From Oscillospiraceae bacterium (GTDB lineage Bacteria; Bacillota; Clostridia; Oscillospirales; Ruminococcaceae), in NCBI GenBank assembly GCA_021199355.1, contig JAJQIF010000014.1, positions 1 through 63,472 of the forward strand: a DNA stretch of 63,472 nucleotides, given 5' to 3'. Under the pieces are notes generated by a model. That model did not search any database and had not been told where the DNA came from. It saw nothing but the letters and a program-made list of their open reading frames with translations. The position numbers and the translations under genes are program-made. Positions 1-9,602 of this stretch are shown one piece after another. Each line of letters begins with the position of its first letter. Within the stretch, counting starts at the first letter, position 1.

Positions 1-973
1 GAGTCATATAGCTCGGTTGGTCAAAGAGCTTCGTCACGAAGTCGGTTATAGTCTGGATTCTCTGCTCACAGGATAGGCGCATAGCCTGAGTTATGACCTT
101 CGAGACGTTCGCCGGGACGTGGGGATTAATTTTGTTCGGCTCCATGAGGGAATCGTTGCCGATTCTCGACATCGGCTCGGGAGGCATACACCCGGTGAGG
201 AGCCGATACATTACCGCCGCGACGGCATAGACATCCGTCCATGTGCCCTCCCACTCGCTTGCGGAATACTGCTCGGGAGCTGAGAAGCCGTCATAAAGCT
301 CCGGTGCCAGGTCAGTATTGGCGGTCCTTATCTCGGGGATTGCAAAGCCGGTGAGCATGAGCTCGTTTTTATCTGTAACTATAATGTTGTCAAGGCAGAT
401 TCCACGATGCAGGATTCCGGCGTTATGTATGCACGCCAGAGTCGTCAGAAGCGGCGGGAAGAGCTTTTTGACCTGATCCCAGCTCAGTTCTCCCGCATTA
501 TCCTGAAGATATTGGCGGAGAGTTATCCCCTCAACCTCCGGGAAGACCGCATAAACGGTGTTATTCGCGGTGAACATATCCGTCGGGGCGACGATATGGG
601 ACATTGTTCTGAGCCTTGCCAAAGACTTATTGAGCTCGGCAAACTCGGACATATAATTCTTATATTGAACAACATAATTCTGGTCGACGATAAGCTCACT
701 GCCGTCCTTGGCTCTCTGGCAGAGGACATCCGGCATATACTCCTTTATCGTGACCTTCCGGGACTCGGTGTTGTCATAGCCGATATAGGTGGCTGATTCG
801 CCGTTGCTCTTTATGAGCTTTCCTACGATATATCTTGAATCCAAAACTGTCTTGGGCTGGAGGTAAGAAGGCAGATTTCCGGCGTTGACGCTCAGTCCGC
901 AATTCGGACAGACATCCTGACCCTCGCTCAAAGGCTCCATACAGCCCATGCACAGCATTTTATATTCACTCAT
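1..973 (-). CDS. Zinc-ribbon Ser/Thr protein kinase homologue, probable pseudokinase (partial, C-terminus off window)
   Basis: The reading frame opens at an ATG at 973 behind an AAAGGAAC-type ribosome binding site and runs off the left edge after 324 codons. The first ~25 residues carry two zinc-ribbon CxxC pairs (CMGC and CPNC). A bacterial Hanks-type kinase fold follows, with a VTIK lysine motif near residue 70 and APE-like and lobe motifs farther on. Two catalytic motifs are changed: the usual HRD reads HRG (HRGICLDN) and the DFG magnesium loop reads TGF (LTGFAIP). By family knowledge these changes should abolish or strongly reduce phosphotransfer, so a scaffolding or sensing pseudokinase is inferred. 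The zinc ribbon plus kinase layout is common in gut Clostridia. Membrane or sensor domains may lie in the missing C-terminus. Confidence 0.85.
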   Translation of the reverse strand, partial: MSEYKMLCMGCMEPLSEGQDVCPNCGLSVNAGNLPSYLQPKTVLDSRYIVGKLIKSNGESATYIGYDNTESRKVTIKEYMPDVLCQRAKDGSELIVDQNYVVQYKNYMSEFAELNKSLARLRTMSHIVAPTDMFTANNTVYAVFPEVEGITLRQYLQDNAGELSWDQVKKLFPPLLTTLACIHNAGILHRGICLDNIIVTDKNELMLTGFAIPEIRTANTDLAPELYDGFSAPEQYSASEWEGTWTDVYAVAAVMYRLLTGCMPPEPMSRIGNDSLMEPNKINPHVPANVSKVITQAMRLSCEQRIQTITDFVTKLFDQPSYMT

Positions 974-1030
974 CAACTGATTCGTTCCTTTCAGATTTCC
1001 ATACAGAAATCCACAATGATACATGATATT

Positions 1031-1059
1031 ATTTTACCAACAGAATCCCGACTTGTCAA
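1031..1059 (-). promoter_or_regulatory. Promoter of the kinase-like gene
   Basis: On the minus strand TTGACA (1059-1054) is separated by 17 bp from TAAAAT (1036-1031), about 60 bp before the ATG at 973. It fits a housekeeping sigma-A promoter. Confidence 0.6.
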
Positions 1060-1141
1060 TGAGGTTTTTTAAGCTGTCACTCAGTTGTAACCGAGTTGTA
1101 ACTATTTCACCACCCTTGGGACATTGTCCCTTCCCATAGGG

Positions 1142-1170
1142 TTGAAATTGATAATATTTTGGTGTATAAT
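1142..1170 (+). promoter_or_regulatory. Promoter of cls-GNAT
   Basis: TTGAAA (1142-1147), a 17-bp spacer and TATAAT (1165-1170) lie just before the cardiolipin synthase start at 1204. Confidence 0.65.
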
Positions 1171-1203
1171 GATGAGATAGTGTTTTACAAATGGGGTGAA
1201 CTC

Positions 1204-2730
1204 ATGAAGAAGATCGCGAAATTCTTTCAGTCAAAAATAGTTGTTGCCGGTTTTTTAGTTGTATTGCAGTTAGCCGTAATTCTCTTATTCGTCAACTACC
1301 TTGCAAATAAGTTTGTGTGGTACTACGCGCTGTCGATTGTGATTGCTGTCATAGTAGCTCTCGATATCACAAACGCGAATATGAACACGTCATTCAAATT
1401 GGCGTGGATGATAACGGTGCTTATCTTCCCTATAGTCGGGACGCCGCTTTATCTCATATTTTCAAAATCAAGAAACAACAGACGAATCGGGAAACGTTTC
1501 AAAAACTATCGGGAGATGATGCGGCACACAATGCCATCAGATCAGGATAATATCTCAGAAATCGCCGAGGAAGACCCCGAGATTGCGAAAAACCTAAGAT
1601 ATATCGAGAAGACGGCTTTTGCGCCTGTATATAAAAACACGTCTACGAAATACTTCTCCGTCGGAGAGGAATATTACACTCAGCTCCTCCGGGAGCTCAA
1701 CAGGGCTGAAAGATTCATATTCATAGAGTACTTCATCATCGAGCCCGGGAAGATGCTCAACTCAGTTATAGATATACTGAAAGAGAAAGTGTCCGAAGGC
1801 GTTGAAGTGAGATTCATGTATGACGACCTCGGCTCGGCTTCGAAAATTCCGAAGGATTACGAGAAGTATCTCCAGTCGCTCGGGTTCAGCGTTTCGGTCT
1901 TCAATAGAATCAGACCGTCGCCGGATACGTTCCTCAACTATCGTGACCACAGAAAGATTGTCGTTATAGATGGCAATACTGCCTTCACCGGCGGCATCAA
2001 CCTTGCGGACGAGTATATAAACGAGGTCCAGCGCTTCGGGCACTGGAAGGACACCGGCATCATGATCAAGGGCGACGCCGTCACGAAGATGACCGAAACG
2101 TTCCTGCAACTCTGGCACTACTCAAGAGGCGAATCCTGTGTTGACTATGCCGACTATCAGAGCACCGAGAAATGCGAATCAGACGGCTATGTCCAGCCTT
2201 TTGCGGACGGACCGTCGTCGGACGACCTGACGGTTGAGCTCTGCTACATGGGCATGATAAACTGCGCCACGAAGAACCTCTATGTCATGACGCCGTATCT
2301 GATTCTTGACGGCGAGATGACGACGGCGCTGTGCCATGCCGCAAAGAGCGGTGTCGACGTGAGAATCATCACTCCGAAGATTCCCGACAAGAAGCTTGTC
2401 TTTGCCGTTACACGTTCGAACTACCGCACGCTTCTTGACTCCGGCGTCAGAATCTATGAATACACTCCCGGCTTCATCCACGCGAAAACCGTCTGTGCCG
2501 ACGGCAAGATGTGCGTAGTCGGCACCGCCAATTTCGACTTCCGAAGCTTCTATCTCCACTTCGAGAATTGCGTCCTGACCTATAAATCGAGCTGTGTCAA
2601 AGACGCCGAGGCGGACTTTATCGAGACGATGAACAAGAGCGAAGAGGTCACCGTAGAATGGCTTAATAAACGTGGTGCGCCGTATAAGCTGTTGCAGGCG
2701 GTACTCAAAGTATTCTCCCCGTTAATGTGA
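1204..2730 (+). CDS. cls: Cardiolipin synthase (phospholipase D superfamily)
   Basis: This 508-residue membrane enzyme condenses two phosphatidylglycerols into cardiolipin. The ATG at 1204 is chosen because GGGGTGAA lies just before it; an upstream in-frame start at 1159 falls on the -10 region. Two N-terminal transmembrane helices form the usual PLDc_N anchor. Two HKD motifs are present, HRKIVVIDG near residue 249 and HAKTVCADG near residue 426, each followed by the typical GGxN or GTANFD segment, so both half-sites look intact. Length matches the family. The next gene starts 8 nt after its stop, so the two are probably co-transcribed. Confidence 0.93.
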   Translation: MKKIAKFFQSKIVVAGFLVVLQLAVILLFVNYLANKFVWYYALSIVIAVIVALDITNANMNTSFKLAWMITVLIFPIVGTPLYLIFSKSRNNRRIGKRFKNYREMMRHTMPSDQDNISEIAEEDPEIAKNLRYIEKTAFAPVYKNTSTKYFSVGEEYYTQLLRELNRAERFIFIEYFIIEPGKMLNSVIDILKEKVSEGVEVRFMYDDLGSASKIPKDYEKYLQSLGFSVSVFNRIRPSPDTFLNYRDHRKIVVIDGNTAFTGGINLADEYINEVQRFGHWKDTGIMIKGDAVTKMTETFLQLWHYSRGESCVDYADYQSTEKCESDGYVQPFADGPSSDDLTVELCYMGMINCATKNLYVMTPYLILDGEMTTALCHAAKSGVDVRIITPKIPDKKLVFAVTRSNYRTLLDSGVRIYEYTPGFIHAKTVCADGKMCVVGTANFDFRSFYLHFENCVLTYKSSCVKDAEADFIETMNKSEEVTVEWLNKRGAPYKLLQAVLKVFSPLM

Positions 2731-2737
2731 GGTATAT

Positions 2738-3181
2738 ATGGACATTATTTTCAGAAAAATGGAACCTGGCGACAGGGACGAAGTGCTTTCGATGATGCGG
2801 GTGTTCTACCGCTCGGCGGCGGTCTATACAAACGGCTCGGATGAGATTTTCGCGAACGATTTCGACAACTGCGTCAGCGACTGCCCTTACTTGGAAGGCT
2901 ACATCTTTTTGTCGGACGGAGAAGTCTGCGGCTATTCCATGATTGCGAAGAGCTTTTCAACCGAGTTCGGCAAGCCGTGCATCTGGGTCGAGGATTTGTA
3001 CCTGAAAGAACCCCAAAGAGGCTTGGGCATCGGCAGTCGGTTCTTTGACTACCTTGAAGAGCAGTATGCAAACCGGGACGTCATCTTCCGGCTGGAGGTT
3101 GAGAAGGAGAATGAGGCGGCTGTGCATCTGTACAGGAAAAAGGGGTATGGCGAGTTGCCGTATCTTGAGATGAAGAAATAA
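2738..3181 (+). CDS. GNAT-family N-acetyltransferase
   Basis: A 147-residue single-domain acetyltransferase of unknown substrate. The acetyl-CoA loop is visible as PQRGLGIGSRF near residue 90, and the C-terminal NEAAVHLYRKKGY strand is characteristic of GNAT enzymes. It begins 8 nt after cls behind GTGAGGT and ends at a strong terminator, so it is the second gene of a two-gene operon. The sequence does not show what it acetylates. Confidence 0.85.
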   Translation: MDIIFRKMEPGDRDEVLSMMRVFYRSAAVYTNGSDEIFANDFDNCVSDCPYLEGYIFLSDGEVCGYSMIAKSFSTEFGKPCIWVEDLYLKEPQRGLGIGSRFFDYLEEQYANRDVIFRLEVEKENEAAVHLYRKKGYGELPYLEMKK

Positions 3182-3185
3182 CGTA

Positions 3186-3215
3186 AGAGCGACCGGGTAA
3201 GGGTCGCTCTTTTTG
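3186..3215 (+). terminator. Rho-independent terminator after cls-GNAT
   Basis: Stem AGAGCGACC (3186-3194) pairs with GGTCGCTCT (3202-3210), followed by a T-run. The same hairpin core recurs near 39.9, 41.5 and 58.4 kb. Confidence 0.85.
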
Positions 3216-3228
3216 TATCTGTATGTAC

Positions 3229-5010
3229 TTACTCTCTGACGTAATTCTCCGCCTGTTTGGTGAACATTTCGCAGTAGTGACCGTTCTGTGCCATCAGCTC
3301 ATCATGGGTGCCGGATTCGACTATTTTGCCATGGTCGAAGACGTATATCTTGTCGGCATCACGGATGGTCGAAAGACGGTGGGCGATGATAATTGTCGTC
3401 GCCTTGTTAGCGGCACTGAGGATTGCTTCGCTCATCTTGTACTCTGCAATCGGGTCGAGTGCGGAGGATGGTTCGTCCAAAAGAAGCAGACTGAAATCAC
3501 GGCTCATGACTCTTGCAAGGGCAACCTTCTGGGCTTCGCCACCGGAGAGAAGAATTCCGTCCTCATAAAACTCACGGGTGAGCTCGGCGTTATAGTCGGT
3601 CTTGTTCTTCTTTGTGACCTCGTCAAGCCCAAGCTTTTCGGCGGTTTCAATCATCGACTTCTCGGAAATATTCCCGTAAAGCGAGATATTATCGGCAAGG
3701 CTCATGGCATAGATATTGGTGTTCTGGAATGCAACACCTATCTGCTGTCGGAGGGCATGGATGTCGTAGTCCTTGATAGATTTGCCGTTGATGAGGATTT
3801 CGCCGTTCTTTACGTCATAGAGCCTCAGAAGAAGCTTGACAAATGTTGACTTCCCTGCTCCGTTTTCGCCGACTATGGCAATCTTTTCACCGGGGTTAAT
3901 CTTGAGATTCAAGCCGGAAAGCGCGAACTCCGAATTTTCATAGGAGAAGCCGACATCTTTGAGTTCGACAGAGAAATTACCGGTTTCGGGCTTTGTCTTT
4001 TCCTCGTCCTGAACCTCTATTTCCGACTTCATGTTGAAGAAGTTGCGGATTTTCTCAACGTTCATCGAAAGGACATTGGCGTCGCTTAAAACAAACGTGA
4101 GATTGTGGATTCGGGTGTCAAGTCGGTAGAACGAGAGCATCAGGGTCATATACATTCCGACCTCGGCGATTCTGCCGGAGATGATGCTTCTGACGATGTA
4201 CAGAACGACTATAAGCTCGGTGACGGAGAAAACCAACTCCTGACAGTTATAGAGCATTTCGATTTTCCAAGCATAGGAGCCGACGACACTGACCTTCTTC
4301 TCGCCTGTTTTGCGATGTTCGGAAAGAACTTTCTCTCCGAGAGGTGTTGACTTGACATCGGCGGCGTAGTCCTTCATATAGAAAAGCCTGTGGAAATAAC
4401 CGAGCCTACGCTCCACGGGAACGAGTTCGTCCTTCTCACGAATCTGCATCTTGTTCGCCAGGACATTAATTCTTGAGATAAGGAACATCTCTAAGATTTC
4501 GGCAAGGAGAATCCAAGGTCCAAGAGTTGCAATTATCGAAACAAGAACTACAAGGCTGAGGACGCACTGGAAGAAGTCGATAAGAAGCTGTCGTGCGGCT
4601 TCCATCTGGTTTGAATACTCATCGACTGCCCAAGCGTAGTTGTCGTAATACTCAGGTGAGTCGATATAGCGGTAGTCAAGCTTCATTGCCTTGCGATAGA
4701 TTTCCTGATTGGCTTCAACTTCAACTCCGGCTTTTCTCTTGTTGAAGTAAGCTCTTGCAAGCTTTCTGACGGCATTGTTTAAGAAAGACGCCCCGCAGAT
4801 AAGAGCGGCAACAACCGCAATAGCCGAAAATGCCCGACCGGCGTTCAACATATTGATGATAATCTCCGGGAACCGAACATAAATCAGGTCGTCAATCGGC
4901 GTGTAGATGGCGGAAATGCAGACCGAAAGGATGATATAGAGCTTCCCATATTTCCAGAACGGCTTGCAGATCCAGACGATGTTTCCGAGGGTGAATTTTA
5001 GGTTTTTCAT
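3229..5010 (-). CDS. ABC transporter, fused permease and ATPase (exporter type)
   Basis: A 593-residue half-transporter expected to work as a dimer in the membrane. The N-terminal ~300 residues are hydrophobic helices of the exporter fold. The ATPase half shows Walker A GENGAGKST near residue 380, the signature LSGGEAQKVALAR near 488, Walker B LLLLDEP near 509 and a switch histidine in IIAHRLST. AAGGAG precedes the ATG at 5010. Substrate is not deducible; these proteins export peptides, lipids or drugs. Only one half-transporter is present, so a homodimer or a distant partner is inferred. Confidence 0.9.
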   Translation of the reverse strand: MKNLKFTLGNIVWICKPFWKYGKLYIILSVCISAIYTPIDDLIYVRFPEIIINMLNAGRAFSAIAVVAALICGASFLNNAVRKLARAYFNKRKAGVEVEANQEIYRKAMKLDYRYIDSPEYYDNYAWAVDEYSNQMEAARQLLIDFFQCVLSLVVLVSIIATLGPWILLAEILEMFLISRINVLANKMQIREKDELVPVERRLGYFHRLFYMKDYAADVKSTPLGEKVLSEHRKTGEKKVSVVGSYAWKIEMLYNCQELVFSVTELIVVLYIVRSIISGRIAEVGMYMTLMLSFYRLDTRIHNLTFVLSDANVLSMNVEKIRNFFNMKSEIEVQDEEKTKPETGNFSVELKDVGFSYENSEFALSGLNLKINPGEKIAIVGENGAGKSTFVKLLLRLYDVKNGEILINGKSIKDYDIHALRQQIGVAFQNTNIYAMSLADNISLYGNISEKSMIETAEKLGLDEVTKKNKTDYNAELTREFYEDGILLSGGEAQKVALARVMSRDFSLLLLDEPSSALDPIAEYKMSEAILSAANKATTIIIAHRLSTIRDADKIYVFDHGKIVESGTHDELMAQNGHYCEMFTKQAENYVRE

Positions 5011-5039
5011 AAATTTCTCCTTTCGCTTATGTACTTAAT

Positions 5040-5066
5040 ATTATACCCCCGAATTTTTTTTGTCAA
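5040..5066 (-). promoter_or_regulatory. Probable promoter of the ABC exporter
   Basis: TTGACA (5066-5061) and TATAAT (5045-5040) flank a short 15-bp spacer made of an A-tract and G-run on the minus strand. Confidence 0.45.
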
Positions 5067-5213
5067 GTGTTTTGACCCAAATAAAACACCGACCTGCTCT
5101 TTTCTCCCCGCCCCTGCTTTCATCCTTGAAGTTTCAATCCCTCCGCTTTAGTCAAATCATCTAAAAGATTCCTCAAAAATCGGGGCTGTGATGATTTATT
5201 TTGAAATTTCTGA

Positions 5214-6644
<1,431 letters not shown>

Positions 6645-6668
6645 TTAAGCTAAATAGAAATAATAAAA

Positions 6669-6697
6669 GGCGGTTTTGATACAAAACCGCCCTTTTT
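6669..6697 (+). terminator. gdhA terminator
   Basis: GGCGGTTTTG (6669-6678) pairs perfectly with CAAAACCGCC (6682-6691) over a 3-nt loop and is followed by CTTTTT. Confidence 0.9.
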
Positions 6698-6701
6698 GTT
6701 G

Positions 6702-6730
6702 TTGACTTGCATATTGCTTGATGCTATAAT
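6702..6730 (+). promoter_or_regulatory. Promoter of the SDR gene
   Basis: TTGACT (6702-6707), 17 bp, TATAAT (6725-6730) with an extended TGC. It directly follows the gdhA terminator. Confidence 0.75.
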
Positions 6731-6781
6731 GAGTGTGTTACGTTAGCTTTAGCTATCGAATAATAGAAAGAGGTGTCTCTT

Positions 6782-7621
6782 ATGAGCAATGTTTATGTAA
6801 TTACCGGCGGCGGTAGCGGAATGGGTCTGGAAACCGCAAAGATTGTCGGCAAAAGCGGAAAAGTAATTCTGGTCGGACGTACAGTCTCAAAGCTAGAAAA
6901 TGCGATTCAGGAACTTAAGGCTTTGGAAATCGATGCTGAAGCATATCCGGCTGATGCAGGAAATCGTGAGTCGGTAAAGGCATTGGCGGAATACGCTAAG
7001 TCTCTGGGCACCGTAAAGGCTGTTATCCACTCTGCCGGAGTTTCTCCTCATATGGCAGATGGCAAGAAGATTTTTGAAATCAACGCTTGCGGCACTATCA
7101 ACGTCGATGAGGAAATGGCTGAGGTCATGGAAGCAGGAAGCTGTATTCTGAATGTATCTTCTATGTCCGGCTACATGCTTCCCTCCGACAGAGCTCCTTA
7201 TCAGATTTATCAGCTAAGTCTTTCCAATGAGGACGCTTTCAAGGCTGCCGCAAATCAAATGATTGATTCTATTCCGGCAGAACAGCAGACTGGAATGGGC
7301 TACACAGTCTCCAAGAATTTTGTACAGTGGTATACAAAGAAGATGGCTCTCCGCTATGGAAAGAAAGGAATCCGTGTCGTTTCCATCTCTCCCGGCACCT
7401 TCAATACTCCGATGGGAGAGGTAGAAGGAGAAGAAGCCGCCTCATTTGCAAAAGCCGGTGCAATGGGAAGACTTGGCGAGCCGGAAGAAATCGCCAAGAT
7501 GATGGCTTTCATGGTAAGCGACGAGTGCAGTTATCTCGATGGCGTGGACATTCTCTACGATGGAGGAGCAATCTGTGCTTTTGAAGAAATGATGGCACAG
7601 CGCGCCGCGGCAGGCAAGTGA
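6782..7621 (+). CDS. Short-chain dehydrogenase/reductase
   Basis: A 279-residue SDR oxidoreductase. The nucleotide-binding TGGGSGMG is at residues 8-15, the NVSSMSG serine motif is mid-protein and the catalytic YTVSK is near residue 174. These are the classical SDR catalytic residues, so the enzyme should be active with NAD(P)H; the substrate is unknown. The ATG at 6782 is preferred because AGAGGTG lies 5 nt before it; the alternative GTG at 6773 lies inside that ribosome binding site. Monocistronic. An insert of about 25 residues before the catalytic tyrosine recalls 3-alpha-hydroxysteroid-dehydrogenase-like SDRs, but this is not proof of substrate. Confidence 0.88.
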   Translation: MSNVYVITGGGSGMGLETAKIVGKSGKVILVGRTVSKLENAIQELKALEIDAEAYPADAGNRESVKALAEYAKSLGTVKAVIHSAGVSPHMADGKKIFEINACGTINVDEEMAEVMEAGSCILNVSSMSGYMLPSDRAPYQIYQLSLSNEDAFKAAANQMIDSIPAEQQTGMGYTVSKNFVQWYTKKMALRYGKKGIRVVSISPGTFNTPMGEVEGEEAASFAKAGAMGRLGEPEEIAKMMAFMVSDECSYLDGVDILYDGGAICAFEEMMAQRAAAGK

Positions 7622-7654
7622 TGGTTGGCTTGTGAAGGCTGTATTAAAACTTAA

Positions 7655-7688
7655 AGGCGGTTCCTCGGGTGTGGGACTGCCTTTTTTG
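7655..7688 (+). terminator. Terminator after the SDR gene
   Basis: A 10-bp stem AGGCGGTTCC (7655-7664) with GGGACTGCCT (7673-7682), two wobble pairs, and a T-run. Confidence 0.75.
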
Positions 7689-7693
7689 TTTGC

Positions 7694-7723
7694 TTGACTT
7701 CCCTGCCCTGTTCATGCTATAAT
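7694..7723 (+). promoter_or_regulatory. Promoter of dtd
   Basis: TTGACT (7694-7699), 18 bp, TATAAT (7718-7723) with extended TGC. Confidence 0.65.
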
Positions 7724-7752
7724 CGTCTCAGCAAATTTTGAGGAGAAAGAGC

Positions 7753-8184
7753 ATGAAAACAGTTATACAAAGAGTGAATCACGCATCAGTAACGGTTGAT
7801 GGCGAGATTAAGGGGAGTATCGGGAAGGGATTTCTGATACTCTTCGGCGCTGAGCCGATGGACACGGACGAAGATTGTGCGAAGATTGCCGAGAAGATTT
7901 CGAAGCTTCGGATTTTTGAGGACGAGAACGGCAAGACGAATCTTTCAATCAAAGATGTCGGCGGAGATATTCTCTCGGTGTCGCAGTTTACACTTCTTGC
8001 GGACTGCTCCCATGGGAACCGACCGAGCTTCATAGGAGCCGCCAAACCCGACGAGGCGAACCGGCTTTACGAAAAGTTCAACTCTGAGCTTCGGGCTCGG
8101 GGCATCAAAGTCGAGACGGGAGTTTTCGGGGCTCACATGACCGTTGACCTCGAGAACGACGGACCGTTCACGATTGTTCTGTAG
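7753..8184 (+). CDS. dtd: D-aminoacyl-tRNA deacylase
   Basis: A 143-residue cytosolic proofreading enzyme that hydrolyses D-amino acids and glycine from mischarged tRNA. The family signatures are the SVSQFTLLA strand and the C-terminal NDGPFTI motif that forms the cross-dimer pocket. The start is ATG 7753 after AGGAGAAAG; the frame opens 15 nt earlier at a TTG within the ribosome binding site. The next gene begins 13 nt downstream with its own GGAGG, indicating an operon. Confidence 0.93.
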   Translation: MKTVIQRVNHASVTVDGEIKGSIGKGFLILFGAEPMDTDEDCAKIAEKISKLRIFEDENGKTNLSIKDVGGDILSVSQFTLLADCSHGNRPSFIGAAKPDEANRLYEKFNSELRARGIKVETGVFGAHMTVDLENDGPFTIVL

Positions 8185-8197
8185 GAGGACCTGTGGC

Positions 8198-8539
8198 ATG
8201 AATATTCAGATTTTCTACAAATCCAAGTGCTTCGACTCGAAGAAAGCGGAGCGATGGTTCAAGGAGCGCGGCATCAAGGCGCAGATGATTGACCTGAACC
8301 AAAAAGGCATGAGTCGGGGCGAGCTTACTAACGTGCTTCGGGCTGTCGGATCTCTCGACGCCCTCATCGATGACAAAAGCAAGTCGCAGGATGCGGTTCT
8401 ACTCAAATATCTTGCCAGAGACGAAGACAAGATTGAAAAGCTGCTCGAGAGCCCCTCACTGATTAAGAGCCCGGTTGTCAGGAATGGAAAACAAGCCACA
8501 GTTGGGTACTGCCCCGAAATTTGGGCTAAATGGGAATAA
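8198..8539 (+). CDS. ArsC/Spx-family thioredoxin-fold protein
   Basis: A 113-residue protein of the arsenate reductase-like family. The N-terminal strand is followed by a single cysteine (C11) in KCFDSKKA, and the C-terminal SPVVRNGKQATVGY segment is diagnostic. It has one cysteine at the CxxC/CxxS position rather than the Spx redox pair, so a YffB-like reductase or redox adaptor is as likely as a transcriptional Spx. It starts at ATG 8198 after GGAGGAC and is co-transcribed with dtd. Confidence 0.8.
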   Translation: MNIQIFYKSKCFDSKKAERWFKERGIKAQMIDLNQKGMSRGELTNVLRAVGSLDALIDDKSKSQDAVLLKYLARDEDKIEKLLESPSLIKSPVVRNGKQATVGYCPEIWAKWE

Positions 8540-8541
8540 AA

Positions 8542-8568
8542 ATGTCGGCATAAAGCCGACATTTTTTA
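8542..8568 (+). terminator. Bidirectional terminator between convergent genes
   Basis: ATGTCGGC (8542-8549) pairs with GCCGACAT (8555-8562), with A-rich 5' and T-rich 3' flanks. The DUF2752 stop codon lies in its T-run. Confidence 0.85.
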
Positions 8569-8988
8569 TGCCACCCAAATGCCGTTATAAATCAGGATAT
8601 TCTTCACGACGAAATTTATCATAATCAGTGCGATTGAGATATAAAAATATATCGGGCGGAGTTTGAAGTAGCCGATTTTGCCTTTTGAAATCAGTGAGAC
8701 AGTATAGCTCACTATGAATATCGCGGCGATTATGGCGACGTATGGGACGAAGGGATGGTAGATGAAGCTCTGGATTATGTTCAGGTGCAGGAGGCTTATC
8801 ACAGCCCTTGTGCCTCCGCAACCGGGGCAATAGTAGCCGGTGAGCTGATTGAAGATGCAGGGGCGGATGAAGTCCGTTGGGCTTACTCCCAGAAAATAGC
8901 ACACTAAACAGACTGCCGCAGACAGCAAAATTACCGCCAGCGACAGGATGTAAAATATCTTCTGATATTTATGGGCGAACGGGGTCAT
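8566..8988 (-). CDS. DUF2752 membrane protein
   Basis: About 140 residues with four predicted hydrophobic segments and the DUF2752 hallmark YYCPGCGGTRAV near the middle. Function is unknown. ATG 8988 or TTG 8994 could be the start; the TTG overlaps the stop codon of the upstream zinc-ribbon gene (TATTGATAATG), so translation is probably coupled. The CPGCGG motif looks like a half metal-binding knuckle at the membrane surface, but no partner motif is visible. Confidence 0.8.
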   Translation of the reverse strand: MTPFAHKYQKIFYILSLAVILLSAAVCLVCYFLGVSPTDFIRPCIFNQLTGYYCPGCGGTRAVISLLHLNIIQSFIYHPFVPYVAIIAAIFIVSYTVSLISKGKIGYFKLRPIYFYISIALIMINFVVKNILIYNGIWVA

Positions 8989-8990
8989 TA

Positions 8991-9428
8991 TCAATACCAG
9001 CCGTAGCCAAGTTCAGCCATCCCCCAAAGACCATAGAGAACGCCGTACAAGATGGACGATATAATCGCCACGAGAATCGCCACGCCGGAGCAAGCGATAC
9101 CTGCGATTGCCATTGCCTTATTGCCCTTGTGCTTGACTATGACATAAATGCCCAGAACACAGCTTACTATTGCAAGAATAAACGAAAATGTGCCGGCACA
9201 GCAGGAAAGCACGAGCGAGCAGATACCGGTTACCATCGAGGCGATTGCCAGACCGTTGCCGGCACCGAGCAGGTCATCAGCCGGGCGATTCTGGCGATAT
9301 CCGCCGTTACCACCCTGATTATTTTGCTCATCATCCTGAACTACATATTCATTATGGACCTTTTCCCCGCAAGCCGAGCAGAAGGACGCACCCTCGGGGA
9401 TTTCATTTCCGCAGTTTGTACATTTCAT
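8991..9428 (-). CDS. Zinc-ribbon DUF4190-like membrane protein
   Basis: A 145-residue protein with an N-terminal zinc ribbon (CTNCG and CSACG, residues 3-22), a polar linker and two hydrophobic hairpins typical of DUF4190. It is first in a two-gene operon with the DUF2752 gene, behind an exact consensus promoter. The pairing of the two families suggests an envelope role, but function is unknown. Confidence 0.8.
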   Translation of the reverse strand: MKCTNCGNEIPEGASFCSACGEKVHNEYVVQDDEQNNQGGNGGYRQNRPADDLLGAGNGLAIASMVTGICSLVLSCCAGTFSFILAIVSCVLGIYVIVKHKGNKAMAIAGIACSGVAILVAIISSILYGVLYGLWGMAELGYGWY

Positions 9429-9477
9429 AATTCTATCTCCTTATCGTGAAACCAAAATGCCGATTGCCTTTTCGATT

Positions 9478-9506
9478 ATTATACTCTTAAACCCGGGTTC
9501 TGTCAA
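9478..9506 (-). promoter_or_regulatory. Consensus promoter of the zinc-ribbon/DUF2752 operon
   Basis: TTGACA (9506-9501), 17-bp spacer, TATAAT (9483-9478) on the minus strand. Confidence 0.8.
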
Positions 9507-9534
9507 TACTCATAAGTCAACATTTGTGGAAAGC

Positions 9535-9566
9535 TTGCCCTCCGCACCACAAAGCACGGAGGGCAA
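9535..9566 (-). terminator. Perfect 10-bp hairpin after the Fn3 gene
   Basis: TTGCCCTCCG (9535-9544) pairs with CGGAGGGCAA (9557-9566). The T-run is poor on both strands, so it may stabilise the transcript end rather than terminate efficiently. Confidence 0.5.
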
Positions 9567-9602
9567 ATTTGTATAGATATTTCTCCTTCTGTCTGACTTT
9601 GA

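Noticed and set aside
407-796. 129-codon plus-strand ORF inside the kinase-like gene
   Set aside because: It is the antisense shadow of the conserved kinase frame; no ribosome binding site and no family.
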